DNA from: Phytomonas francai | Taxonomy: Eukaryota; Euglenozoa; Kinetoplastea; Trypanosomatida; Trypanosomatidae | DNA: 64,000 nt | Direction of reading: 5' to 3' | Assembly (NCBI GenBank): GCA_001766655.1 | Contig: MJCC01000008.1 | Location: forward strand, 319,491 to 383,490 | In this document: piece by piece, positions 38,034-46,863 of the stretch | Layout of the letters: every line of letters starts with the position of its first letter | How positions within the stretch are numbered: position 1 is the first letter of the stretch | Position numbers and translations under genes: made by a program | Notes under the pieces: generated by a model | What the model was told of the DNA's origin: nothing | The model's database searches: none | Seen by the model: only the letters and a program-made list of their open reading frames with translations

Positions 38034-39194
38034 ATGTCGATCTTGGTTCAGAGAGAAAAAGGGCAGGACACTGGTTCTGTTTCTGCTGCAATCAACGGAG
38101 GTACAGATCTAAGATCTCGAATTGGAAGCAGATGCGATCATTCAGAACCTTCCAGTATGAAGTCAGAGTCCCTACCGAAGAACCATAAGGTGGACGACCG
38201 CAATCAGGAAAATTTGGTGAGTTCACCCACCTACAAGGATCATGTTCTAGCACCCTACAACAACGACCCCAGCCTGCCACTTTATCGAATCGAACATGTT
38301 CCGTTGTACCTTCGTGATAACAAATACATTATAACGGGCTACCGGGCCTACTACAACACAAAAATGTGTTTCTTGAGCATCTTCCGACTCCACAACGAAA
38401 CAATCAATATATGGACCCACCTCACCGGTGCACTCATTTTCATCATTCTGACGGTGTATCTATTCAGGTCCATGCTGATTCCGGATTACCTCTCGAAGGG
38501 CTCCCTTTGCACGCCAACATCCCCTTCCGAGCATGAAGAGCAAGCCTATTCATGCGAAAAAAAAAGTATGTTGCCGTTTGTTATTTTCGGCTTCTACTCT
38601 TTTGGGTGTCTTATGTGCATGATCTGCAGTACTTGTTATCATACCCTCATCGGGCACGTCAGTGAAAAAATATATAACTGGGCGCATATTTGCGACTACT
38701 TTGGCATTACGCTTCTTGTCGTCGGCTCTTTTGTTCCTTTTTGCTACTATGTTTTCTCCCGAAGCCCATTTTGGCGCAATGTATACCTTGGAATGATTTT
38801 TTGCTTTGGCATCGTTGGATTGCTGGGTCCCTTTTTCCGGCACTGGACATCTGTGGCTTTTGCAAACAAAAAGATTTTGTTCTACGTGTGCATGGTTAGT
38901 TCTGGGATGTTTCCCATTCTTCATATCACATTCCTTCTTCCAAAGGATGTCGGCTCTCCATATTTGCTAGGACTATTTATGATGATGATTCTGTACGGGA
39001 TTGGGGTCTTCTTTTATATCTTTAAGCTACCAGAGGTTTTCTTTCCTGGTAAATTTGATGTTTACTTCTCCAGTCATCAAATTTGGCATTTGTTTGTGCT
39101 TGCAGCTGCCTTGACACACTTTTCCAATTGCATTCGAATGTACGGCGATGTTGGAAAGACAATGTGCGCCATGAACCACATGCAATGGCATTAG
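38034..39194 (+). CDS. PAQR family seven-transmembrane protein (adiponectin-receptor/hemolysin III-like)
   Basis: 386 residues from ATG 38034. Seven hydrophobic segments are visible, and the diagnostic PAQR motifs are present: HNETINIWTHL before TM1, ICSTCYHTLIGHVSEK between TM2 and TM3, CDYFGI, and the late zinc-site motif SSHQIWHLFVL with the following H. The histidines of the CYHTL and HQIWH motifs would bind zinc as in AdipoR. The N-terminal ~90 residues are hydrophilic, probably cytosolic. PAQRs of the AdipoR type have ceramidase-like activity or membrane-sensing roles; the ligand or substrate here is unknown. Good candidate for a lipid-homeostasis membrane protein. Confidence 0.85.
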   Translation: MSILVQREKGQDTGSVSAAINGGTDLRSRIGSRCDHSEPSSMKSESLPKNHKVDDRNQENLVSSPTYKDHVLAPYNNDPSLPLYRIEHVPLYLRDNKYIITGYRAYYNTKMCFLSIFRLHNETINIWTHLTGALIFIILTVYLFRSMLIPDYLSKGSLCTPTSPSEHEEQAYSCEKKSMLPFVIFGFYSFGCLMCMICSTCYHTLIGHVSEKIYNWAHICDYFGITLLVVGSFVPFCYYVFSRSPFWRNVYLGMIFCFGIVGLLGPFFRHWTSVAFANKKILFYVCMVSSGMFPILHITFLLPKDVGSPYLLGLFMMMILYGIGVFFYIFKLPEVFFPGKFDVYFSSHQIWHLFVLAAALTHFSNCIRMYGDVGKTMCAMNHMQWH

Positions 39195-39679
39195 AGAGTA
39201 TCAGAGCTACTAAAAGCTTAAAATTTTAATAGTAGATATTCCTGTAAAGGCAAGATCTTTAGGGAATTACATGCTTAAATCTCTATATTCTTTCTCGACA
39301 ATAAATAAAAAGTGCAAAAGGCGTTATTTTTATCTGCCATGTTAAATGATTTGATAAGATTATTATAAACAGCACCGCTAATTTGGCTAATATAAATGGG
39401 TCTCATGGGAATTGTAGCAGAAGGGAGAAAACACCAGAGGACGTGGCCTGGTCGAAGCTAATACCAATGCTATATTCAATAAATTTTATTCCCCCATTAA
39501 ATGAAGCAAAGATACGAACGAGTAGTTTCAAAAGAATGCTTTTAAGAAAATATACAGAGTGGATATGTAGAAGGCCTCTGATTCATTTTTCGTACTTTGC
39601 TCAACCGTATCCTTTTTTTAAAGCCACACCCTCATACCCACCCTCACTGTTTTAGTGCATCTTATTTTGTTTCTTAGCT
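39195..39679. other. Intergenic spacer
   Basis: AT-rich. A short open frame at 39383-39655 starts without ATG and has no domain, so it is left out. Pyrimidine-rich end with AG at 39676-39677, three bases before the next ATG. Confidence 0.5.
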
Positions 39680-40528
39680 ATGACGGAAGACTCTTTGGCT
39701 TCCGCGAGGTCGTTCCTCCAGGTGAACGCCGCCCTCTCCGCGCTTCAGGAGAGGCTGGAGCGCTACGCGAGTGCGTCGGGGGTGCTGCGGGCGGCCGCGG
39801 CAGCCCTGCAGGCCGTCCACGCGCTCCCGTCCCACCTCCCCGGCGAGGCGGGGAAGACCCCCCCTCTCCCATACCCCCCCACCGCGGAGGAGGAAACAGA
39901 TGAAGATGAGGGAGAAGAAGGGGAAGGCGAAATGGAGGAGGAGGACGAGGGCGAGGAAGAGGCCGAGCTCATCCGGGAGTGGCTCGGGGCGGGGGGGGTC
40001 GGGGGGCCTCCCTGCTCGGCCACCGCCGCGTCGTTGGTGGGGCTGTCGAGCACCGCGGCCGGGGCGCGGGTTGTGGTGAACCGCCGCGCCGCGGAGGTCT
40101 GCACTCGGCTCGCGCGCAGCCAAGAACGGATCACGGCCCTCCGCCTCGACGTGGAGCGCACGAAGGAGCGCGTGGGCAGGCTATTGGAATGCCTCCCCGC
40201 CGCGATCGAGCTGGAGATGGCGTGCGCGTGGTGGCTTCGCGATTTCGTGCAACGGCACTGCCCACAAGATGAAGATTCAAAGCCCACTGCATCGGACGTC
40301 CCGGACGGTGTCGTTGGCACTTTAGTATCCGCAAAAGATCAAAATAGTTCTGCAAAAAGCTTTTTGGACCAACTTGAGGAGGCTCACCGAATGATCTGGG
40401 CTGCATCCGATGAAACTCCATCTATGGCTACAAGAAGACAACTGTATCGGCAGAGGCTTCAACAGCAGCGCGCTAGAGTTCTCAGTGTGTGTGAGCGTGC
40501 GTTAACAAACTTCAGCGGTGCCTCGTAA
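39680..40528 (+). CDS. Acidic coiled-coil protein, function unknown
   Basis: 282 residues. An N-terminal helix (residues ~8-48, Leu/Ala/Arg heptad-like) is followed by a long Glu/Asp/Gly-rich low-complexity insert (about 60-105), then a helical coiled-coil region to the C-terminus (Arg/Leu/Glu rich, for example SQERITALRLDVERTKERVG). No catalytic motif or named domain seen. Prefoldin-like or vesicle-tethering coiled coils are possibilities, not supported specifically. The putative acceptor AG at 39676-39677 would leave a very short 5' UTR. Bases 39700-40250 are highly GC-rich, the 3' end AT-richer. Confidence 0.6.
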   Translation: MTEDSLASARSFLQVNAALSALQERLERYASASGVLRAAAAALQAVHALPSHLPGEAGKTPPLPYPPTAEEETDEDEGEEGEGEMEEEDEGEEEAELIREWLGAGGVGGPPCSATAASLVGLSSTAAGARVVVNRRAAEVCTRLARSQERITALRLDVERTKERVGRLLECLPAAIELEMACAWWLRDFVQRHCPQDEDSKPTASDVPDGVVGTLVSAKDQNSSAKSFLDQLEEAHRMIWAASDETPSMATRRQLYRQRLQQQRARVLSVCERALTNFSGAS

Positions 40529-42415
40529 CAAAAGGGTTCAATTTTTGTCTTTAAAGGTTGCACCAAAAAGATTCCGTCAAGTTTTCCCCGTTTATATAGA
40601 TGGATTCTCTTGGTTATAGTTTCTGCTTATAATTTATCTGGACTTGTCACTTCATACGTTACCATCAGATTCTCTCTACGCGGGCTGGTGCTGCTAGTAA
40701 AGTGTGGGGGGGAGAAGGGAGGGGGGGGGGGGAGATGGAATACTTCCTATTCATTAGTGTCTACAATGGCTGTTGTTACTTGCAAAAATACCAATAACAA
40801 AGTCAAGCCGATGATAAGTGGTTTGTTTGTTACTGCGCAAACTAAAATTTACAATTATCTTCCGATAAACGCATTGCTTTTTTCATATCTTTAGCCGTCA
40901 ACGCAAAGGAAAAAGTACACCCACTCCTTTTCATTGCATCGTCTTTAAACTGAACTTTAGGCTAAAATAGTCTGAAAAAGGGAAATTATACAAAGAGCGT
41001 ATAAGGAACAAATATCCATGAAATGGGTTATAATAAAGGGTATACTGTCCCTAAATTGAGCTCTTTACTTCAGTTTAGTCTCCTCAGAGCCTAATTTTTT
41101 TGTATTTTTAATTTTTATCATTATTGAACTGCTTACTTTTTGTATATTCTTGTTAATATGACAATCTCCTTCGTCGTTTTGTTCACATCATTTAGGGACT
41201 AATTCCGTTGTCTAGAAAAAATCAGACGAATCACATGAAGTTCTTTTTCCCGTTTCTCTTAAAGATGGGCAAAGAAATAAAGAGAGAAAAAAACTTATTT
41301 TACTTGTGCTTTAGCTGTTACAAATTATACCGCCACGCTGTTTCGCTTTAACGATTTAGTCTCGCCCCCTTTCTAGTTTTTTGTGACTTTCTATGTACTT
41401 TTATACATCAACAAAGAGTAAAATTATTTCCATCTCGTCGTGCTCACTTGGAGTTTCATGTGGGGGCCAAAGGAATCGAAAGAGATGGAAAATACTTTAA
41501 AAAGTAATAAAGCGAAGTAAATGAGAAAAAAGTAACGATTTGAAGGCTCTCCGAAAATGTTGCGTCTTCTAAAAGTGTATTTCAAGGGTGCCTGTATGTT
41601 TTGCCAAAAATACATTATTCCCTTTTTTTTTTGTGGTACCACCTACTTTAAACGGGTTTGATTTATTTTTTCCTTTGAGCAACCCCTTCATTTTTTTTTT
41701 ATCCATATGACCTCCTACTACTTATGCCCCAACTAAAATTCTTCGTGACTTTAAATCTTGGCGGTTGGTGGTAGGAGTGGCCATGCTTTCTTTAATAAAC
41801 CCTTATCGTTATTAGTTTTATCTTGGTATTATTACTTAAATCAGACTGATGTGGCATTGTTGCGGTAATTCCCTTACTTGGTTTCAAAAGGGCCAAACTT
41901 TGGTTCGGCATTAAAAAAGGTGAATAAATTGTTTATTAAATGTATTATGCATAAAAAGAAAACAGATTACACATACGTACACATATAGTTTGTTACTGGA
42001 AGAACACCTATGAATAATAAGAGTAATGATGATAATAAAGTATACCATTATGCTAGGCTCAAAAGAAGTTGGGTGAGTTACCTTGATTCACCCGTCATCA
42101 ATTATACTTACTGCTACTAAAAATTATTATAGGGAAAACCAAATTCACCCATTACACATCCTCCACAGTTTCGGTGTTAATTTTATTAACAATAACAGAA
42201 AAAGGTGTTCTGAAGGCATTTTAAGAAGCGCAAATACAACAAGAACGTACCGTATGGAATTGCTTATTTTAGCCACTACCTTTTCATCACCATTTCTTTA
42301 TTTCCTTGCTTTATCACAGTAACACGTAAAAATCAGCGAATTTGGTTCCTTGGGTATCGAACTAAATACAGAATATTTTTAGCTTGGACCAAATATACAA
42401 AAATTGTTAGGAAAA
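40529..42415. other. Long AT-rich spacer (1.9 kb) before the PSP1 gene
   Basis: Unusually long. Contains a G-rich purine tract (40706-40735), A and T runs, and small open frames (40610-40894, 42083-42322) with AT-rich codons and no domain. Ends with AG at 42381-42382 after a T-rich run, the likely acceptor for the PSP1 gene. No tRNA or snoRNA that I could support. Confidence 0.5.
40706..40735 (+). repeat. G-rich purine tract
   Basis: GGGGGGG, GAGAAGGGA and a G12 run within 30 bases, all purine. Could form G-quadruplex or triplex structure on the + strand. Confidence 0.8.
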
Positions 42416-44317
42416 ATGAGTTCTTCAAGTAAAACTAACGAGTATTTGTTAAGTCAGGCTGTGGGTGGTGGAGAAAGCGGGTCCAGCACTCCTAAACTTA
42501 GGTTCGATACATCTTATCAAAAGTCATCCCATGAATTTATGGCTTCGGGAAATAATAGTCTTATACACATGCAAAACGATGAAATAGCAGGATGCAATTC
42601 TTCAGTTGAATCGGTGCCGCAAGTTTCTTTGGGGTTTGAATACTCGTCTACGGATTCGACCCATGAAGCTTTTAGGCGTAACAAAGACACTACTCAGAAC
42701 GTCGGGGCCAACACGAGTTCCCTAGAGATCTCTAACACAAAAGACTCTACGAACCCCACTTCTGTCTATGTCAGTCCGGTGGATCGAGACCCTCACACAC
42801 TCAAAGCCAACGACTCCTCTCAGAACTCCTACGCCTCAATGAGCCATGTTCTGGTACAATTTGGCCGCACCTATGCGGTATGCTACGTTCCCCTCAAACA
42901 CCGTGGAAGCTTTGGATTGAATGAGTTAGTCCTCTGCGAAGCTGCCCATGGTGAGGCGACTGGCACGTCCGTGGCTGATCTCACCCCCTACATGGACGAA
43001 GTCCGCACTCAACAGGCGCAGGTGTTGAAAGATTTAGAGGGAGATCCCCTATGCCCCGAGGAAAACGCGGAGGGCGTCGTTCATGGGCCATTATACAAAG
43101 AAACAGTCACCTGCGGGCTCCCCTATGATGACTACATCGTGCGTCTGCCTCGGATTCTGCGTCGTGGGGTGAACAAAGACAAAAAACGCGTCCACTTCTC
43201 GCACCGTCGTAACGGTGAAGCCCTGCGAATCGTTCAGCAACTAATGCGTGAGCGCCAATGGGAATCAGCGCTTGATGTAGCCGAGGTCGCCTACCAGGGG
43301 GATTTTCTCAGCACCACACTGCACCTACATGGTCACCCAGACTCATGCGCATGGAAACCCCTCGAGTATCAACGCGCTGCTGGAAGTTTAACATCGGTTC
43401 TTCGGACAAATATCGTAGAGTTTCGCCACTCCTTCGCATGTCCGGAGCTGTTTCACCTTACGCGGAGTATCATAGGCCACTCACTTGATGACGTGATCAC
43501 TAAATTCCTTCGCTCTGATGGGATGAAAAAGGACCACGCACCCCACTGGCGTTTTTTGCATGACAAGTTGCCTCCGCCGCCGCCGCCACTGCAAAGACCG
43601 CACTCTCTGCCAGCTGTGCTCCAAACGAGTCATATGAATATGCTCGGCGTCCCGCCTTTCAACACCCCTGGGCTGTCTGCGTCTCAGATGAGCTACTCAT
43701 CGGGCGTCTCGTCTGTCGGGATGCAGGCCATGTCGAATACTCCTTCCTACCCACCACCGAGGTACTCTACGGACACCGATGCATCCCGACTACAGAACTC
43801 CTCCAAATCAAGCCTCACCTTTCCAGGTTCGATTGCTATTTCAACCCCTGGCGAGGGGACGGAGCTGCGCGCTGTGGTACCCATTCAGCCTCCGGCCCCA
43901 GCACTTCCGACGACATCCAACGCAGGCTATCTCGTCCCCTTACCGGCGGCCGCGCACGTGGAGATACCCAAGGTACAGCCCCTGTACTATATGGTAGCGC
44001 CACAAAGCGTCCCGTATTATACGAGCTTTGTTATGCCGCAAATGCCGACGCCGATGGCAAACGCCAGCATGATGGCCACCCCCCCCTCTGCGATGTATAT
44101 AGCGTCGCCCCAAATAGTAGGGTATGCGCCACCGTTGGACAGCCACGGGCTCGTATCATCCCCCACGCCGAACCCGGCCTATGCGCAACAGGCCTGGAAT
44201 CCCATCATCCCAGGTGATCAACGCGGGACGACATTAATTCCTTTTGCAAATCAAATAGACGGAAGCGTAACTAATTCAGAGCAAATGAAACGAAATGCCT
44301 GGGGCACCCAAAAATAA
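42416..44317 (+). CDS. PSP1 C-terminal-domain protein (RNA-binding candidate)
   Basis: 633 residues from the first in-frame ATG (42416), 34 bases after the acceptor AG at 42381-42382. Residues 1-140 are Ser/Thr/Asn-rich and disordered. Residues ~143-345 match the PSP1 C-terminal domain: QFGRTYAVCY with a Gly-rich turn, then LPRILRRGVNKDK and a DVAEVAYQGDF segment, then a basic FRHS end. PSP1-domain proteins of trypanosomatids (for example RBP45 of the cycling-sequence binding complex in Crithidia) bind RNA. The C-terminal third is Pro/Ser/Met-rich low-complexity with runs of proline. The stop (44315-44317) is followed without a gap by a 127-codon open frame in the same phase. The gene is flanked by 1.9 and 2.5 kb spacers. 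Confidence 0.75.
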   Translation: MSSSSKTNEYLLSQAVGGGESGSSTPKLRFDTSYQKSSHEFMASGNNSLIHMQNDEIAGCNSSVESVPQVSLGFEYSSTDSTHEAFRRNKDTTQNVGANTSSLEISNTKDSTNPTSVYVSPVDRDPHTLKANDSSQNSYASMSHVLVQFGRTYAVCYVPLKHRGSFGLNELVLCEAAHGEATGTSVADLTPYMDEVRTQQAQVLKDLEGDPLCPEENAEGVVHGPLYKETVTCGLPYDDYIVRLPRILRRGVNKDKKRVHFSHRRNGEALRIVQQLMRERQWESALDVAEVAYQGDFLSTTLHLHGHPDSCAWKPLEYQRAAGSLTSVLRTNIVEFRHSFACPELFHLTRSIIGHSLDDVITKFLRSDGMKKDHAPHWRFLHDKLPPPPPPLQRPHSLPAVLQTSHMNMLGVPPFNTPGLSASQMSYSSGVSSVGMQAMSNTPSYPPPRYSTDTDASRLQNSSKSSLTFPGSIAISTPGEGTELRAVVPIQPPAPALPTTSNAGYLVPLPAAAHVEIPKVQPLYYMVAPQSVPYYTSFVMPQMPTPMANASMMATPPSAMYIASPQIVGYAPPLDSHGLVSSPTPNPAYAQQAWNPIIPGDQRGTTLIPFANQIDGSVTNSEQMKRNAWGTQK

Positions 44318-44701
44318 ATGCCAATAATAAAGAATGCATATGATTTTTTGCGTTGCCCTCTGGCAATTGACCTTGATCAGTCACCTTTTCGCATTGTAGC
44401 CTTTAAAAAAGTAAAACGGAAAAAGGCCTCCAGTAAGAACCCATTTTTAACAAATCAGAAAACCGACTCCAAAAACAAGGTACTGTATTTGTATAGCAAC
44501 AAAAAAAAATTGTCAGCATCCTATGGACGTAACAATAAATATACTAAGCCCCTCTTGTACCTGCAAATCGATGTGAGACAACTTGCCCATCGTGACAAAA
44601 ATGCGAATACAGTAATGAATGGATTGTCTCATATCGACAGGAACAGGGGAAAGGGGGGGAAGGAGGGGTACATAATTTTGTATAAATTTCTATATTCATG
44701 A
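44318..44701 (+). other. In-frame open extension after the PSP1 gene stop
   Basis: Directly after TAA (44315-44317) an ATG begins a 127-codon frame in the same phase as the PSP1 gene, ending with TGA at 44699-44701. Codons are AT-rich and the translation is Lys/Asn/Leu-rich without a recognised domain. Possibilities: readthrough extension of the PSP1 protein, a separate small gene with no spacer for an acceptor, a degraded former C-terminus, or chance in AT-rich DNA. I cannot choose between them. Confidence 0.3.
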
Positions 44702-45195
44702 AATGTAAAAATATTGATGAGAAAGCCTGTAGGCTCATTTTCGTTGGTTAGGGCTTCATGCACTTGGCGTTTCAGTGCATCAAAAAATAATTGCGATTTG
44801 TATAAATACGGGAAAGTGGAAAACATGTTTTATTCATTTATTAACTATCACCCCCTACAGATATGAGCAAAAAGATTGGGTCTCACATTGAACGAACGAT
44901 ATAATGAAATGTTGTCTATTTAAATCCGTAAGCAACAAAGGAAACACATCGTGAATCCATTGTTAAAAAGGTAAACAACCTTTTGTGTGTGCGTTCTAGT
45001 TTATGGTATTAAAATATATTCTGCTTTTTAACAATGCGTACTCATTCCCAGAGAAGATGCAAGCATTGATGAAAGGATGTAGTGCCGCCATTCAATGACC
45101 TTATGCATAGATGCTCAATCATTTAAAGAAGGGAGTCAAGCGTCAATAATCTTTCTTCAAACATGTCATGGTGTCGGTTAAACCCTATAATGATG

Positions 45196-45237
<42 letters not shown>
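45196..45237. repeat. (TA)n microsatellite
   Basis: About 42 bases of TA repeat with one interruption near 45201. Confidence 0.9.
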
Positions 45238-45238
<1 letters not shown>

Positions 45239-45643
45239 GTATAACAGCAACGACTGTTTGTATACCCAAAATATTTGAAGCGTGATGTTTAATATTTTTT
45301 TATAGTTTCTAGAGTTTACACGTGTATTTGGTGGGAGGGTGCATGCCGTGTGCATGTGTGCGAAGAATATTTTCCTCAAAATATTGGGTTCACCTGTCTA
45401 ACCTGGCCTTTGGTGTGAGACGCTTGCTAATTATATATTTCTTTGCCTTTTTTAGCTTCAAATAATTGTTAGTAATGTTTTGGGGTGCTTTAATATATAT
45501 TTAACAATTGGAAAAATACTTATTTCTAGGTTTGCTGGTATTTGATATCTATTTACATCTTACCAGCAATAAAGATTTATTAAATGACTAAACTGTCGAT
45601 TTCTAGACAAACGCGTTATAGCTGTGCATCACGCGTTATTTAG

Positions 45644-45647
<4 letters not shown>

Positions 45648-45699
<52 letters not shown>
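45648..45699. repeat. (AT)n microsatellite, longest in window
   Basis: About 52 bases of uninterrupted AT repeat; the longest of the dinucleotide tracts here. Confidence 0.9.
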
Positions 45700-45700
<1 letters not shown>

Positions 45701-45863
45701 TTACATAGTGACTTTAAAGAATAGTAAGGGGTTCCGTTTTCCATTTTACTAATTTTTTAGTATTACATGTTTTACTCTACCTGTTTCAATATAAGTAAGT
45801 AAGATTTTTGGGGGGTTTAAAAGGGTTTTTGGTATACAAATGAACACATTTTATTACAGCCGA

Positions 45864-45865
<2 letters not shown>

Positions 45866-45892
<27 letters not shown>
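45866..45892. repeat. (TA)n microsatellite
   Basis: About 27 bases of TA repeat. Confidence 0.9.
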
Positions 45893-45896
<4 letters not shown>

Positions 45897-46863
45897 GCTT
45901 TTTCTGCCATTTTTTAAAAATTAATATAGTTTGTTTAGAATAAGTCGAAATAAACTAGTTCTCCAATCTTGTTTTTTTTTTTTTGTCTAAAGCTCGCTGA
46001 AGACTGTGGTTTGTGTGAGGGTACACAACAATAAGTGCAATCAAAAGAACTACTATCGTGGTTAATACATTCTTTGTAACTTCTCATTATGGGGATTTTA
46101 ATTCTTTGGCCTTAAAGTATATATGACTATGTATATAAGATGTTCTGTTGCAACCTGATACAATTCGACGATCTAAGAAAAAAAATGCAAACAATGCTCA
46201 GCATACTCGTCTTCATTGAACACAAAAATGTCTGCATCTACTGTTGTGGCCAGCAATGAAAATCATTAGAAACCCGCGTGCATATGAGAGGCATAGAATA
46301 ATAAATCTTGTATAATCAAAATTGTAGTCTTTTTTGTCTGTGATCTTCCTGCGCGCAGTTCACATGAGAAGGAAGCTCTCCCTCTAGTTGTGTGCTCATG
46401 TCTTTAAGAGGAGCAATAAAATTACTTCATTTTTCACCATTTTATTTTTATTTTTTATTTACATCGATAGCTATTCAGAATGAGAGTCAACTAGCTGATA
46501 ATTAAAAAAAAATCAAAAGAAATTGAAAATTGTTTTGTATAAGCATTAAGAAAAACTGGGCCTGTCTTCCCTCATAACTACCCCCCTCCTTTCATACATG
46601 CACTATGCATTACATTCAATAAAACATGGAGCTTTAATCTTCTGGTGGAATTCCTCATTTTTTTTCCAGCTTTTATGACTACACTGACAATTTATGTTGA
46701 ATAATAATAATAATAATCGTCGTATTTTTGAAATAAACCTCAGCTCCTTTTACTGATCATACACAAAACGCATAATAAAATCTTTTCTCTCAATTGATCC
46801 ACTATTTCTAGAAACGCTAGACTTATGAGCATTTAATATTCATTCTTTTAAGAAGAGGCCAAA

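Larger units (their letters stand above)
44702..46863. other. Long AT-rich spacer with three (TA)n tracts
   Basis: Over 2 kb without a supported gene. TA/AT microsatellites at 45196-45237, 45648-45699 and 45866-45892. No tRNA, snRNA or spliced-leader unit recognised. A pyrimidine-rich segment and AG at 46810-46811 are the likely acceptor for the next gene. Confidence 0.55.

Noticed and set aside
39383..39655. 90-codon frame before the acidic coiled-coil gene
   Set aside because: Starts from a non-ATG codon, overlaps the splice-acceptor zone of the next gene, no domain.
40610..42322. Small frames in the 1.9-kb spacer (40610-40894, 42083-42322)
   Set aside because: Composition follows the AT-rich spacer and no conserved motif was seen.
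45196..45892. Repeat arrays considered as CRISPR or regulatory arrays
   Set aside because: They are simple TA dinucleotide tracts with no spacers of constant size, and the window is eukaryotic.
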